Below are positions 44,349 through 53,194 of a stretch of DNA of 64,000 bases, piece by piece (the first letter of the stretch is position 1; each line of letters starts with the position of its first letter). Under the pieces are notes generated by a model, which worked only from the letters and a program-made list of their open reading frames with translations, did no database searches and was not told the origin of the DNA. A program made the translations under genes and the position numbers. Source of the DNA: Hymenobacter lapidiphilus (GTDB lineage: Bacteria > Bacteroidota > Bacteroidia > Cytophagales > Hymenobacteraceae); contig NZ_QVLT01000009.1 in assembly GCF_003417065.2 (NCBI RefSeq), positions 62,001-126,000 on the forward strand. The letters run 5' to 3'.

Positions 44349-47300
44349 CTATTGCTTCACAATACGACGTACATCGAGGCCGCCTTCGGTGCGGGCTTTC
44401 AGTACATACACGCCATTGGGCAGCTGGCTCAAATCGAGCGGCTGCTCCAGGCGGCCGGCGGGCACCGAAAGGGTGCGCACCAGCTGGCCCACGGCGTTGT
44501 ACACGCTCAGCTCAACAGCTTTGCTGTAGCCACCCAATTTCACCGTCAGCAGGCCGTCGGTGGTAGGGTTGGGGTAGAGCTGCAGCGAAGAGCCGGCCAG
44601 CGGCTGGCTGCTCGACGTGATGACGAGCGGGGCCGAAGGCAGCGAGGTGCAGCCGGTCGCGTTGGTCGTCGTTACGGTGTAAGAGCCCAGCTGAGCCGCC
44701 GAGTTCACCACGTAGGTTGGGTTGGTAGCGCCGGCAATGGCAGTACCGTTCAGCAACCACTGGTTGCCGGTGGCCGCGCTGCTGGTGAGCGTGGTAACGG
44801 GGCCGTTGTACTGCACCGTAACCGTCGGCTGGGCCGGGCGAGCGTTGATGGTGACGCTGAACGTAGCCGTAACCGCCGCACAGGCCCCCATAGCGGCAAC
44901 AGTGTTGGTTACCACGTAGGTACCGGCCGTGCTGGTCGTCAGGTTGATAACGCCGGTAGCGCTGATAACCAGACCCGTCGTGCTGCTGAACGTGCCGGCC
45001 GAAGCGCCGGTAGCCAGCACCGGGCTAGGGTTGGTGGCGCCCACGCAGTAGCTGGCGCTGGCGTAGCTGAAGCCGGCGGTGGCCGGAGCAGTAATGGTTA
45101 CGCTGAACGTGGCCGTAACCGTGGCGCAGCTACCCGAGGCGGCTATGGTGTTGGTTACCACATACGTGCCGGGCGTGCTCGTGCCGGGCGTGATGGCGCC
45201 GGCAGCGTCAATTGTCAGACCCGTGGTGCTGCTGAACGTGCCAGCTGAAGCGCCCGAAGCCAGAGTAGGCGTTACGGTGCCGGTAGCCGAGGTGCAGAAG
45301 CTGGTAGCCGCGTAGCTGAAGCCGGCGGTAGCCGGGGCCGTGATGGTTACGCTGAACGTGGCCGTGGCCGCTGCGCAGCCGCCGGAAGCCGCTACGGTAT
45401 TCGTTACCACATACGTACCAGCGGTGCTGGTGCCGGGCGTAATAGCGCCGGTGGTAGCGTCAATGCTCAGGCCCGTGGTGCTGCTGAACGTGCCAGCCGT
45501 GGCGCCAGCCATCAGAACCGGGGTTACCGTGCCAGTGGCCGAAGTGCAGAGCGAAGCACTGGCGTAGCTGAAGCCAGCCGTAGCCGGAGCAGTAATGGTT
45601 ACGCTAAACGTAGCCGTAACGGCGGCGCAGGCGCCGCTGGCGGCTACCGTGTTCGTTACCACATACGTACCAGCGGTGCTGGTGCCGGGCGTAATGGCGC
45701 CGGTGGTAGCGTCAATGCTCAGACCTGCGGTGCTTGAGAAGGTGCCGGCCGTAGCGCCCGTCGCCAGAGTAGGCATTACGGTGCCGGTGGTCGAGCTGCA
45801 GTAAGTGGCGCTGGCGTAGCTGAAGCCAGCCGTGGCCGGAGCAGTAATGGTTACGCTAAACGTAGCCGACGAGGGGCAGGGGCCGCCTACGCTGTAGGTT
45901 ACCACGTAAGTGCCGGTCGTGCTGGCCGTCAGGTTGATGGCGCCGGTGGCGGCATCAATTGCCAGGCCCGTAGTGCTGCTGAACGTACCGCCGGCCGTAC
46001 CCGTGATAGTGGGCGTAGGGTTGGTGCCGCTCTGGCAGAATGTGGCGGCGGCGTACGTGAACGTGGCCGTGGTGGCCGGGTTCACGGTTACCGTTACCGG
46101 AGCCGAGTACACCGTGCGGCCATCAGCCGTCGTGAGTACCGCCCGGAAGGTGGTCGTAACGGTCAGGTTGGTGAAGGTGTACGTCGAGCCGGTGTTGGTG
46201 CCGGCTACGGCTGCAAAGCCGCTGCCGGTGTTAGCCTCGTAACCCGTTACGGTGCCGGTATTGCCGGTCAGCGTGAGCGTGCCGGTGTTCGAGTCGGCGC
46301 ACACAACGGCTACCGACGAGGCCAGTGTACCGCCCTCAGTGTTGGCCAGCGCGAAGAAATCGTTGCCAGGTGTGAGGTCCTGGGTCGAAACGATACCGGT
46401 AGTTGGAGTGGCAATGGCCGCGCCGCCAAGGCTGGCGTAGCTGCCGCTGGCCGTAGCCGCCTGGGCCACAACGGCCGTGGCGGGGTCACCGAGCACGTCA
46501 TCTGCGCCGTAGCTGAGCTGCACGCGTGCCGTGGCCGGCAGGGCGGCCGAGTTTTCGAGGCGCACGTAGCGCGTGGGGTTCAGGCCCGAAAGTCCGCCCG
46601 AAAGCATACCGCCCGTGGTAGCCTTTACAACCGTAGCCGTAAACAGCTGGTCGGTAGCAGTCGTAATACCAGTTACCACTACCGGCCGCCAGCCGGCAGC
46701 GTCGCCCACGGCAAAAACACGTCTTGCGGGCGTGGCACTGTTCACGATGATGCCCAACGGACCGTTCACGTAGCTCGTGGCCGACCCGGTTGGAATAACC
46801 GGTGCGAATGGTCCGATAATCACCCGGTTAGCTGCCGAAGTTGTTAGAACGCCATTGGTAAGAAGCAGGGAAGCATTGGAAACGCCTGGAATCAACAGGT
46901 TGCCCCCGGACAGGGTTACACCTGCCGGGTTGGCAATGTTTACCACATCTACCAAACGGTTGGCTGGAATCTCAAAGCCCGTAGTACGGTTAGTCGTTTC
47001 CGGTGCGTAAGTCAACTGCAGGGCCCCATTGCCAATGTTGAACGTAGGAGCTGAGGTGAAGGAACCGCTGGGGCCTGGATTGCTACCTACCCCTATCTGA
47101 ATCACAAAGAAGATCGGTGATGCGTCTCCTACTGTCAGGTTGGTTGTGCCATTGAGGTTACCAGTGAACATGTTCACGCGGTAAGCCACGACGGGTACGT
47201 TCAGCGTAACGCCGCCCCCATTGTTATCCACCGTCAGGGTGCGGAGGGGCGTGAATGTACCCGTACCAGTCAGGGTCTGCGGGGCACTGCCCGCAAAGTA

Positions 47301-48746
47301 GAGGTTGCTGTTAGTAGCCGAGGCCGTTAGGGTGCCGTTGTTGGTCAGGGAAGAGCCGTAAGCCAGTAACGTCTGACCATTGAGGTTCAGGCCGGCCTCA
47401 CTGCTGATGAGGATTGAACCGAGTACATCTGCACGAGACTGCAACACTGCCGATTTTGGATTGGTCGTGTTGTCAATCGTCAGGTTAGGGAAAACACCCC
47501 GGATGCGGAAATCGAAGTTGGTCGCCGTTGCCGCCGTGCCCACATTCACCGTGCCGCCCGAGAAATTATAAGAACCCGCTACGTTGTAGTCGAGCGGTGT
47601 AGTTGCCGTGCTGCGCTGCACCAGGTTGATGGTGCCGCCCGACACAACGCTGCTACCGTTGATGCCGAAGGAAGGAGCACCACCCGCATTGCCCACATTG
47701 GCCACGTTGATAGTACCGCCGCTGAGCGTGAAAGTAGTGGCAAAGAAAACAGTGCTCGAAGTATAGGACGTAACTCGGCCGGCCGAAGTCAGCGTGCCGC
47801 CCTCAACCGTCAGGACCGAGCCAGTGCTCAGCAACAGCGAGTTGCCGGCCGCCGTGCCCACATTGTAGGTGCCAGCAGAGAGGCGAACCAGACCGTTGGT
47901 GGTAGCCGTACCGTTTTGGGCAACTACTGTGAAGTTCGGGTTGTTCAGCCAGAAACCTCCCGTAGCCGGAATAGCATAAGATGCCGCGTTGCCAAATACC
48001 TTATTGCTGATGGTGGCCGAGCCCGAAATCTTCAGCGTGCCGGTCATGTCATCAGCGGGCGTGGCACCCGTAGTGCGCGTGAGCAGGAAACCGTCGTTGC
48101 TGCTTGCGCTGCCCTTCACCGACAGCGTCGGCAGGTTCATCTCCACCACATCGGCCTGCGCTGCTTTGGCTAGGGTAAGAGTCTGCAGGTCGGTCGTGCC
48201 GCTGCCGCCGAGCGTGGCATTGCCCGCCCCAACAAAGCGCAGGTCGGAACCGATAACGGGCGTGGCGCTCAAGTCGAGGGTGCCGTTGTTGGTTACGCTG
48301 CCGCCCACTGCCAGGCTGTAGCCTGTGGTGGCGGAGTTAAGCAGCGAGCCACCGGCTGCCACCGTGAGCGAGGCCGCACTGGCCGCCACGTCGAGCGTTA
48401 CAGTAGCACCACCCACAATGGTTACGTCATCGGTTGCCGTTGGCACCGCGCCGCCGACCCAAGAGGCGGGGTCGCTCCAATTACCGCCCGTGGCGGTAGA
48501 GGAAACGGCGGCTAGCACGCCACGCCGGGTAGCGCGTGGCGTGGTGGGAGGCGTTGCTGGCTGGGGCGTAGCTGCGGCCAGCCGCGTGGCGCGGGTAGCC
48601 AACTCAACTGTTTTCAGCAGCGGCCGCTGCTGGGCCGTGGTAGTCAGGGCCGGTAGCAGGCCCAGCGTCAGTAGCAGCGCCGGCCGCCAGCCCGTCAGGA
48701 GCCGGCTGGTTGTGGTCGCCACCGTGGTAAGTAAGGTTTCTGTCAT
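44349..48746 (-). CDS. Large T9SS cargo protein with tandem repeats and type A sorting domain
   Basis: 1465 residues from the ATG at 48746, which gives a signal peptide ending ALTTTAQQ. After a NWSDPASWVGGAVPTATDD motif comes a long Gly/Thr/Asn-rich beta-solenoid-like region (to about residue 750). Then follow a domain with DNA-like name-less fold and five repeats of about 84 residues (each with PATAGFSYAS...C, GTFSSTTGLSIDATTGAI and GTYVVTNTVAASG). One Ig-like domain and the C-terminal sorting domain (LQLYPNPTTDGLLTVKLGGY ... LPNGVYVLKARTEGG) complete it. It should be exported across the outer membrane by the type IX system and attached to the surface; adhesion is a reasonable guess. Terminator downstream, no operon partner. 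Confidence 0.9.
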   Translation of the reverse strand: MTETLLTTVATTTSRLLTGWRPALLLTLGLLPALTTTAQQRPLLKTVELATRATRLAAATPQPATPPTTPRATRRGVLAAVSSTATGGNWSDPASWVGGAVPTATDDVTIVGGATVTLDVAASAASLTVAAGGSLLNSATTGYSLAVGGSVTNNGTLDLSATPVIGSDLRFVGAGNATLGGSGTTDLQTLTLAKAAQADVVEMNLPTLSVKGSASSNDGFLLTRTTGATPADDMTGTLKISGSATISNKVFGNAASYAIPATGGFWLNNPNFTVVAQNGTATTNGLVRLSAGTYNVGTAAGNSLLLSTGSVLTVEGGTLTSAGRVTSYTSSTVFFATTFTLSGGTINVANVGNAGGAPSFGINGSSVVSGGTINLVQRSTATTPLDYNVAGSYNFSGGTVNVGTAATATNFDFRIRGVFPNLTIDNTTNPKSAVLQSRADVLGSILISSEAGLNLNGQTLLAYGSSLTNNGTLTASATNSNLYFAGSAPQTLTGTGTFTPLRTLTVDNNGGGVTLNVPVVAYRVNMFTGNLNGTTNLTVGDASPIFFVIQIGVGSNPGPSGSFTSAPTFNIGNGALQLTYAPETTNRTTGFEIPANRLVDVVNIANPAGVTLSGGNLLIPGVSNASLLLTNGVLTTSAANRVIIGPFAPVIPTGSATSYVNGPLGIIVNSATPARRVFAVGDAAGWRPVVVTGITTATDQLFTATVVKATTGGMLSGGLSGLNPTRYVRLENSAALPATARVQLSYGADDVLGDPATAVVAQAATASGSYASLGGAAIATPTTGIVSTQDLTPGNDFFALANTEGGTLASSVAVVCADSNTGTLTLTGNTGTVTGYEANTGSGFAAVAGTNTGSTYTFTNLTVTTTFRAVLTTADGRTVYSAPVTVTVNPATTATFTYAAATFCQSGTNPTPTITGTAGGTFSSTTGLAIDAATGAINLTASTTGTYVVTYSVGGPCPSSATFSVTITAPATAGFSYASATYCSSTTGTVMPTLATGATAGTFSSTAGLSIDATTGAITPGTSTAGTYVVTNTVAASGACAAVTATFSVTITAPATAGFSYASASLCTSATGTVTPVLMAGATAGTFSSTTGLSIDATTGAITPGTSTAGTYVVTNTVAASGGCAAATATFSVTITAPATAGFSYAATSFCTSATGTVTPTLASGASAGTFSSTTGLTIDAAGAITPGTSTPGTYVVTNTIAASGSCATVTATFSVTITAPATAGFSYASASYCVGATNPSPVLATGASAGTFSSTTGLVISATGVINLTTSTAGTYVVTNTVAAMGACAAVTATFSVTINARPAQPTVTVQYNGPVTTLTSSAATGNQWLLNGTAIAGATNPTYVVNSAAQLGSYTVTTTNATGCTSLPSAPLVITSSSQPLAGSSLQLYPNPTTDGLLTVKLGGYSKAVELSVYNAVGQLVRTLSVPAGRLEQPLDLSQLPNGVYVLKARTEGGLDVRRIVKQ
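44846..46090 (-). repeat. Five tandem coding repeats of about 250 bp
   Basis: The core word GTAATGGTTACGCT recurs (with small changes) near 44846, 45090, 45340, 45591 and 45843, a period of 245-252 bp. The middle copies are nearly identical at DNA level, so copy number may change by recombination. Confidence 0.85.
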
Positions 48747-49305
48747 GTGGATAAATAAGAAAGTGGAAAAGAAAAACAGCCGGCGGCCAACTGGCAGCCG
48801 GTAAGCTATGGCCGACCCACGCAGCGCCGCCCGGCAGATGACGGGCATCTGTGGTGGAGCCGTTTGTGGCCAGGTTGATTTGTGGGGAGAGACGGAGTAG
48901 TGGGTAGCTATTGAATTACACCGAGTTAACTAGGCATAAGTTGTATTAATAGTAGCGTAAGATTGCCCAATATCCGGATTATAATGTGTTCGACAAGCGT
49001 AGATTCTGGATTGATCAGGTATTTTTTTTGACCCTACTGAAATTACTCCGGTCAGCTTCGTCGCCAAACTATTGAAACCAGCTGTAAAGGCCAGTTAACC
49101 GCTGTAACCCGTTGTCCTGCCGGCGCCCGTTGCTGCCGGCCACGTGGGCGTTATGCCGCGTTACCGCCCCGGTCGGTACCCCAATCACCCCCAACCGAAG
49201 GGGCCGCCAGCCATGGCGCGGAAGAGATGCGCCGTGGCTGGTCCTGCGCACAGCACAGCTACTCTGATACACCAGCCATAATAGAACATTTAGAAGGCCC
49301 GGGCT
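48747..49305. other. 559-bp intergenic stretch, no gene seen
   Basis: The middle (about 48905-49050) is AT-rich and ends in a run of Ts, while the rest is GC-rich without a convincing frame. It probably holds the promoter of the T9SS gene and of the plus-strand gene at 49306, but I find no exact TAnnTTTG box for either. No tRNA or hairpin stands out. Confidence 0.5.
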
Positions 49306-49866
49306 ATGAGGATAAGTCCTATATTGCGCCGGTTTTTTACTATCCTTCTTAACTCTGCGCTGTTTCGCTTACTCAGTTTAGGACTCCTGCTAAGTCTCGG
49401 TTGCCTGACTGCCACGGCCCAGGATTTCCACAGCCCAGACGATGCGAATTTCAAACAGAAGCTGCGCAGTCGGTATCTGCACAACGATACGGCCCAGGCC
49501 ATCATCAACCTCTTCTACGGCAAGCGGCAGGCCGGCGGGGCCAGCTGGATCCTCAGTAGTGCGCTGGCCGCCACCCGGATTGCCACTGCCAGCGGGCACA
49601 CGCTGGGCCGCGGCCCCTACGCCGTGCAGCAGGAAGGCCCGGGCCCGGGCCCGGGCCTGGGCGGGGCGTTGCTGGCCGCGGCCCCATTCGTGGGTTACGG
49701 GGCTACCAAGCTGGCCGTGTTCAGCAACCGCAAGCTCGAACAGGTATTGGCCGGCTACGCGGCCGGCCAATACCTGCCGGCCCCGCTGCGCCGCAAGCTG
49801 AAACACCGCTTTTTCAACCAATCCATTATGCCCTACGTGCCCGTTCAGGCCGTTCCAACCCGCTAA
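49306..49866 (+). CDS. Exported protein with the LF-RR / AGQ-LP module (copy 1)
   Basis: 186 residues. A long signal peptide (ILLNSALFRLLSLGLLLSLG, then CLTATAQ) is followed by one copy of an unnamed module: DTAQAIINLFYGKRQAGGAS, two hydrophobic stretches around a Gly/Pro-rich loop (EGPGPGPGLGG), and AGYAAGQYLPAPLRRKL with an ending HRFFNQS. The same pattern occurs in the next gene and twice in the gene at 51667. The hydrophobic pair may be membrane helices, with both conserved ends on the same side. I do not recognise a named family. It starts a two-gene unit with the gene at 49870 (gap 3 bp). Confidence 0.65.
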   Translation: MRISPILRRFFTILLNSALFRLLSLGLLLSLGCLTATAQDFHSPDDANFKQKLRSRYLHNDTAQAIINLFYGKRQAGGASWILSSALAATRIATASGHTLGRGPYAVQQEGPGPGPGLGGALLAAAPFVGYGATKLAVFSNRKLEQVLAGYAAGQYLPAPLRRKLKHRFFNQSIMPYVPVQAVPTR

Positions 49867-49869
49867 ATC

Positions 49870-50445
49870 ATGCGTTTTTTTCTGTTGCTGCTGGTACTGG
49901 CGGGCTGGAGCCACTTTAGCTCCGCCCAAAGTATTCCTGCCCGAAACATGCCCGCCCCCGAGCCGGCTCCGGCCGCGTTGGCTGCCGCCGCCCCCGACTC
50001 GGGCGCCGTGCTGGTTTTCAACGGCTGGTATTTGCCCCGCTACGCGCTCCGCGCCGGTGTGGCCGATTCTACCGGGGCGCTACTGAGCCTGTTTCGGAAG
50101 CGCCGTTATGCCGGCTGGCTCTACGCTGTGCCATTGATTGCGGGCCTGTCGCTCGCCCTTCCACTTTCCTCAACCGACCGCTACGGCCAGACCAACGTGG
50201 CGGACGAGGCCATTTCGCCGCCGCTGGGCATTGCTGTTCTGGCCGGTACGGTAGCCGGCTTCATTGCCCACGCCACCAAGTTCAACAAAGGCCATTTGCT
50301 TTCTGTCGATAGGGCGTATGCCGCCGGCCAGCCTATTCCGGCCAAGTATCGCAGCCAGCTAAATAACAGCCATTTTGCCGAAGCAGCCTACATCCGCGAG
50401 GCCCTGCGCCAGCAGATGGAGCGCGAGCAACTTGTGCGCCCGTAA
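49870..50445 (+). CDS. Exported protein with the LF-RR / AGQ-LP module (copy 2)
   Basis: 191 residues. The signal peptide is MRFFLLLLVLAGWSHFSSAQ. A Pro/Ala-rich linker (NMPAPEPAPAALAAAAPDS) leads to the module: DSTGALLSLFRKRRYAGWLY, two hydrophobic segments (LIAGLSLALPL and LGIAVLAGTVAGFIA), then TKFNKGHLLSVDRAYAAGQP and IPAKYRSQL. It starts three bases after the stop of the preceding module gene and should be co-transcribed with it. The function is unknown. Confidence 0.65.
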   Translation: MRFFLLLLVLAGWSHFSSAQSIPARNMPAPEPAPAALAAAAPDSGAVLVFNGWYLPRYALRAGVADSTGALLSLFRKRRYAGWLYAVPLIAGLSLALPLSSTDRYGQTNVADEAISPPLGIAVLAGTVAGFIAHATKFNKGHLLSVDRAYAAGQPIPAKYRSQLNNSHFAEAAYIREALRQQMEREQLVRP

Positions 50446-50560
50446 GCGCCGGAGTTGACGGTTGCTTTGGCCACCAGCGGCGTTTTGTATAACTAATAGA
50501 TTACTTTGGAGTTGCTAACCCACTGGCCTTCGCCATCCGGCAGCACGTAAGGCAACTCCT

Positions 50561-50911
50561 ATGGACACTTTAGTTATCCTCGCGCAGCTCATTATTGCGG
50601 CCTCCATCGTTATCGTGTGGGTGTTCCGCTTCGATAATATCGTGCTCGAGTTCAAGCAATACGGCTTGCCCGATTTGGTGCGCAACATGGTTGGCGCCGC
50701 TAAAATTGCCCTGGCTACGCTGCTGGTTGCGGGCATCTGGTACCCACAACTGGTGCTGGTGCCGGCCCTGCTGATGGCCCTGCTGATGGTGGGCGCGCAG
50801 CTGGCCCACATCAAAGTGCGCAACCCATTCATCAAGTACGTGCCCTCGTTTCTGCTGCTGCTATTGTCGCTTTTCGTAGCCGCCGCGCATGCCGGTCTGA
50901 TTGGCGCATGA
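50561..50911 (+). CDS. DoxX-like membrane protein (first of a pair)
   Basis: 116 residues with four membrane helices in DoxX order: VILAQLIIAASIVIVWVFRF, the short charged segment EFKQYGLPDLVRNMVGAAKI, two more helices and a final LLLLLSLFVAAAHAGLIGA. DoxX proteins are four-helix membrane proteins of varied and mostly unproven function. It overlaps the next DoxX gene by four bases (ATGA), so both are made from one transcript and could form a heteromer. Confidence 0.85.
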   Translation: MDTLVILAQLIIAASIVIVWVFRFDNIVLEFKQYGLPDLVRNMVGAAKIALATLLVAGIWYPQLVLVPALLMALLMVGAQLAHIKVRNPFIKYVPSFLLLLLSLFVAAAHAGLIGA

Positions 50912-51258
50912 GCAAATTCACGGTTCTGCTCATCTGGCTCTCCAGCTTATCCTTCCTGGGCTACGGAATAGGCTACTTCATTTCCCCGAAGCTTCAGGAA
51001 GAATTCAAACGCTTCGGTCTGGCCAAGTTCGGCCCGCTGACGGGGGCGCTGGAAATACTGGGGGCCGTTGGGCTTCTGGTAGGCCTTTGGGTGCCGCTGA
51101 TTCTGCTGCTGGCCTCCGGGGGCCTGACGCTGCTGATGCTGCTGGGCTTTGGGGTTCGGCTGAAGATAAAGGACGGCTTCTGGGCCTCGCTGCCGTCGTT
51201 CCTGTTTATGCTGCTGAATGCCTACATCTTCTACGAGGTGCTACAGGTATACCTGTAG
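50908..51258 (+). CDS. DoxX-like membrane protein (second of a pair)
   Basis: 116 residues with four membrane helices: LIWLSSLSFLGYGIGYFISP, the charged LQEEFKRFGLAKFGPLTGAL, GAVGLLVGLWVPLILLLASG, and the C-terminal LFMLLNAYIFYEVLQVYL. It is a paralogue of the gene before it, with the conserved F-x-x-[FY]GL motif shared by both. The four-base overlap of start and stop signals translational coupling. Confidence 0.85.
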   Translation: MSKFTVLLIWLSSLSFLGYGIGYFISPKLQEEFKRFGLAKFGPLTGALEILGAVGLLVGLWVPLILLLASGGLTLLMLLGFGVRLKIKDGFWASLPSFLFMLLNAYIFYEVLQVYL

Positions 51259-51666
51259 GCCCCGTTAGCAGCAGCCGCTTAAGTCCCGGCAAAGCGCTGC
51301 TTCATTGCCACGCCAAGCGCTGTGCTTTGGGCCTTGGCTACTACCAACTGTTACACCCGGTTTATCCGCTCAGCCGCGCCCGTTGTAGCGCATACCGAGT
51401 GTATGGAAGTAATATATAAGCGTTCAGGCTAAAAAAACGCCCCACCGGCACAATGCCAGCGGGGCGTATGGCAAACCGCGGCGAAATAGCCTGGTAGCGT
51501 TACAGCACCAGGGCGCCGGCATCGTTGTGGCGCGTAATGGCGGTCGGGCTCACCGGGCCAACGGCGAAGCCGCGTTCTGGTAATTAGGGTACAAGTGAGT
51601 AACCCAAAAATCTTGCTTCTAGCGGAACAGGTATCTTCGCCCGCCTCCCATACTACTTCGCTTTCT
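51259..51666. other. Intergenic stretch with a minus-strand terminator and a possible gene remnant
   Basis: About 400 bp between the DoxX pair and the third module gene. A minus-strand terminator lies at 51431-51467 (ACGCCCC, GCGGGGCGT and seven Ts). Directly upstream of it on the minus strand, 51500-51580, is a frame reading GFAVGPVSPTAITRHNDAGA then LVL and a stop, preceded by a likely frameshift. That is what the last 25 codons of a lost gene would look like. The rest shows nothing. Confidence 0.35.
51632..51639 (+). promoter_or_regulatory. -7 box of the two-module gene
   Basis: TATCTTCG lies 27 bp before the ATG at 51667, the same form and distance as before maoC. A TTG is 16 bp further upstream. 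Confidence 0.45.
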
Positions 51667-52640
51667 ATGCTTAAAACCCAATTCAATTTTGCATGCTTTT
51701 TCAGCCTGACGCTGCTGCTACTCCTTGGCACCAACGCGGCAGCGCAAGACTACCCCTCACCTGCTACGCGCATACCCTACGTATCCCTGGATTCGCCGGC
51801 CAGTTTCACCCGGGCGGATACTGCCCGTGCCATCCGCCGATTATTTAAGAGCCGGCGTGGAGGCGGCGCTGGGTGGCTGGGGCTGGGTGCGGCCAGCGTA
51901 TTAGCCTCGACCTTGCCGGCCCAGCAGTCTACCAGCGCTGGCGTGTGGACGCCTGGTGTAGTGGCGGGCTCGGTTTTTACGCTTATCGGGTTGAACAAAC
52001 GCATTCAATTCCGGCCCGAAAACGAGCGGCAGATACTGCGTGAGCTGGCAGTTACCGGCCGGCTCGCGCCGAATGTATCGCGCCGTCTGCGGGGTAGCTT
52101 CAAAGTTACCAAAGGGGCTGCTTCCGACTATAACCCATTGCTGGCAGAAGGTATAGCACCCGAAAGCATGCCTGCCCTTGTTAGTCCCGTCCAGGCGCAG
52201 GCAGTAGCCCCCAGTAGCTCAACGCTTCCTCTTGACACCACTCAGATTCCGGCTGCAATTCCCCAACAATTGGGCGCTGCCCGTAGTCCTGCGCAGGTGC
52301 AAGAAATGGCTTATTCCGATACGCTACGGGCAGTTTCCCGGCTGTTTGAGCGCCGCCGTCGGGGCGGCGGAGTGTGGGCCGGGGGCGGATTGAGTAGCGC
52401 CCTGGTACTAGCCATCAACCTAGTCAGCCCTAACGCAGACGCGGCTCAGTAAGCGCCGGCGGCTTAGCGATACTAGTGGGAACGTTCGTTGCTGCTCCGG
52501 TTGCCATCGGCATTGCGAATTTTAGCGCCTACAACACCCAGCGTCAGGAAGAGGTAGAACGGAACTACCGCGCTGGCCAGCCGTTGCCAAAGAAAATCCG
52601 GGATAGACTAAAAAAGAAGGACTTACAACCATACGATTGA
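51667..52640 (+). pseudogene. Exported two-module protein (copies 3 and 4), frameshifted in module 2
   Basis: From the ATG at 51667 the frame encodes 261 residues: a signal peptide (FNFACFFSLTLLLLLGTNAA), module A (DTARAIRRLFKSRRGGGAGW ... NERQILRELAVTGRLAPNVS), and the first part of module B (DTLRAVSRLFERRRRGGGVW), then a stop at 52450. In the next frame the rest of module B continues: GLAILVGTFVAAPVAIGIAN, then EEVERNYRAGQPLPKKIRDR and a stop at 52638. Adding one base near 52440 would join them into 324 residues. A terminator follows directly. It is the longest member of a family seen also at 49306 and 49870. Its function is unknown. Confidence 0.75.
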
Positions 52641-52681
52641 ACAGGAAGCCCCGCCGGCACAACGCCGACGGGGCTTCCTGT
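52641..52681 (+). terminator. Terminator after the two-module gene
   Basis: ACAGGAAGCCCCG and CGGGGCTTCCTGT pair perfectly, with CGGC/GCCG inside, starting right after the TGA. Its core matches the clpB terminator and may derive from it. Confidence 0.75.
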
Positions 52682-52683
52682 TT

Positions 52684-52835
52684 CCAATTCCACTACGGCG
52701 TCTTTGCTCACCTGGCCGCTGGAGCACGCGCTGAGCGGGCGGGCGCCGAACTGCGGATAGAACCCGGCTTCGCCCAGGTAATCGAGCACCTCGGTGGTGG
52801 CTTCGAGGCGCTGCTGAATGTGCTTGAATGAGATG
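52684..52835 (-). pseudogene. Decayed duplicate of the clpB 3' end
   Basis: On the minus strand the frame reads LDYLGEAGFYPQFGARPL and then SGQVSKDAVVE, matching the last 90 codons of the intact clpB at 53.56-53.85 kb. Two internal deletions have ends in short direct repeats (GCCGCT, and TTCGAGGCG). It is in the same orientation as clpB, and the HepT/MntA genes lie between the two copies. Confidence 0.88.
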
Positions 52836-52837
52836 TT

Positions 52838-53194
52838 TTAGGGCGCGTTGTTCAAACCATCTAGCATTTGAGCCACCGTTTCTGCCAACGGGTCAATCAG
52901 CTCTTGCAGCACTATCCAAACAAACTCAAAATCTGTATCGAAATAATGGTGCGTCAGCTTATCGCGCATTCTGGCAATGTTGCGCCATTGAATCTGTGGG
53001 TAGGCTTCGCGCCATTCAACCGGCAGATTCTTGGTGGCCTCGCCGATAATTTCGATGCTTTTTACCACGGCGCGGCGCATTACCTCATCCGTTACCAAGT
53101 CAGCTACATCCAGCAACTTGCTCCGGCAAGCTTGCAGAAAGCGAATCTCGTCCCGGATGTGCAGTAGCCGGTTAAGCGGCAGCGGAGATGACAT
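52838..53194 (-). CDS. hepT: HepT-like ribonuclease toxin (DUF86, HEPN)
   Basis: 118 residues, all helical. The HEPN catalytic motif R-x4-H-x-Y is present at Arg 77, His 82 and Tyr 84 (RDKLTHHYF). The region TDEVMRRAVVKSIEIIGEAT and the end QELIDPLAETVAQML match DUF86. In known pairs HepT cleaves RNA and is neutralised by AMPylation of the Tyr by MntA. Its start overlaps the mntA stop by 23 bp, so the antitoxin is made first. Confidence 0.92.
   Translation of the reverse strand: MSSPLPLNRLLHIRDEIRFLQACRSKLLDVADLVTDEVMRRAVVKSIEIIGEATKNLPVEWREAYPQIQWRNIARMRDKLTHHYFDTDFEFVWIVLQELIDPLAETVAQMLDGLNNAP

Noticed and set aside
44154..45248. Repetitive open frame on the plus strand
   Set aside because: It mirrors the tandem repeats of the T9SS protein on the other strand; its Arg/Gly-rich translation has no recognisable fold.
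44846..46090. CRISPR-like periodic repeat
   Set aside because: The period is about 250 bp, it is in frame, and the units encode conserved protein repeats. No short direct repeats with unique spacers were found anywhere.
48747..49305. Possible RNA gene in the large gap
   Set aside because: I found no cloverleaf, tmRNA or riboswitch-like pairing; only an AT-rich stretch with a T-run.
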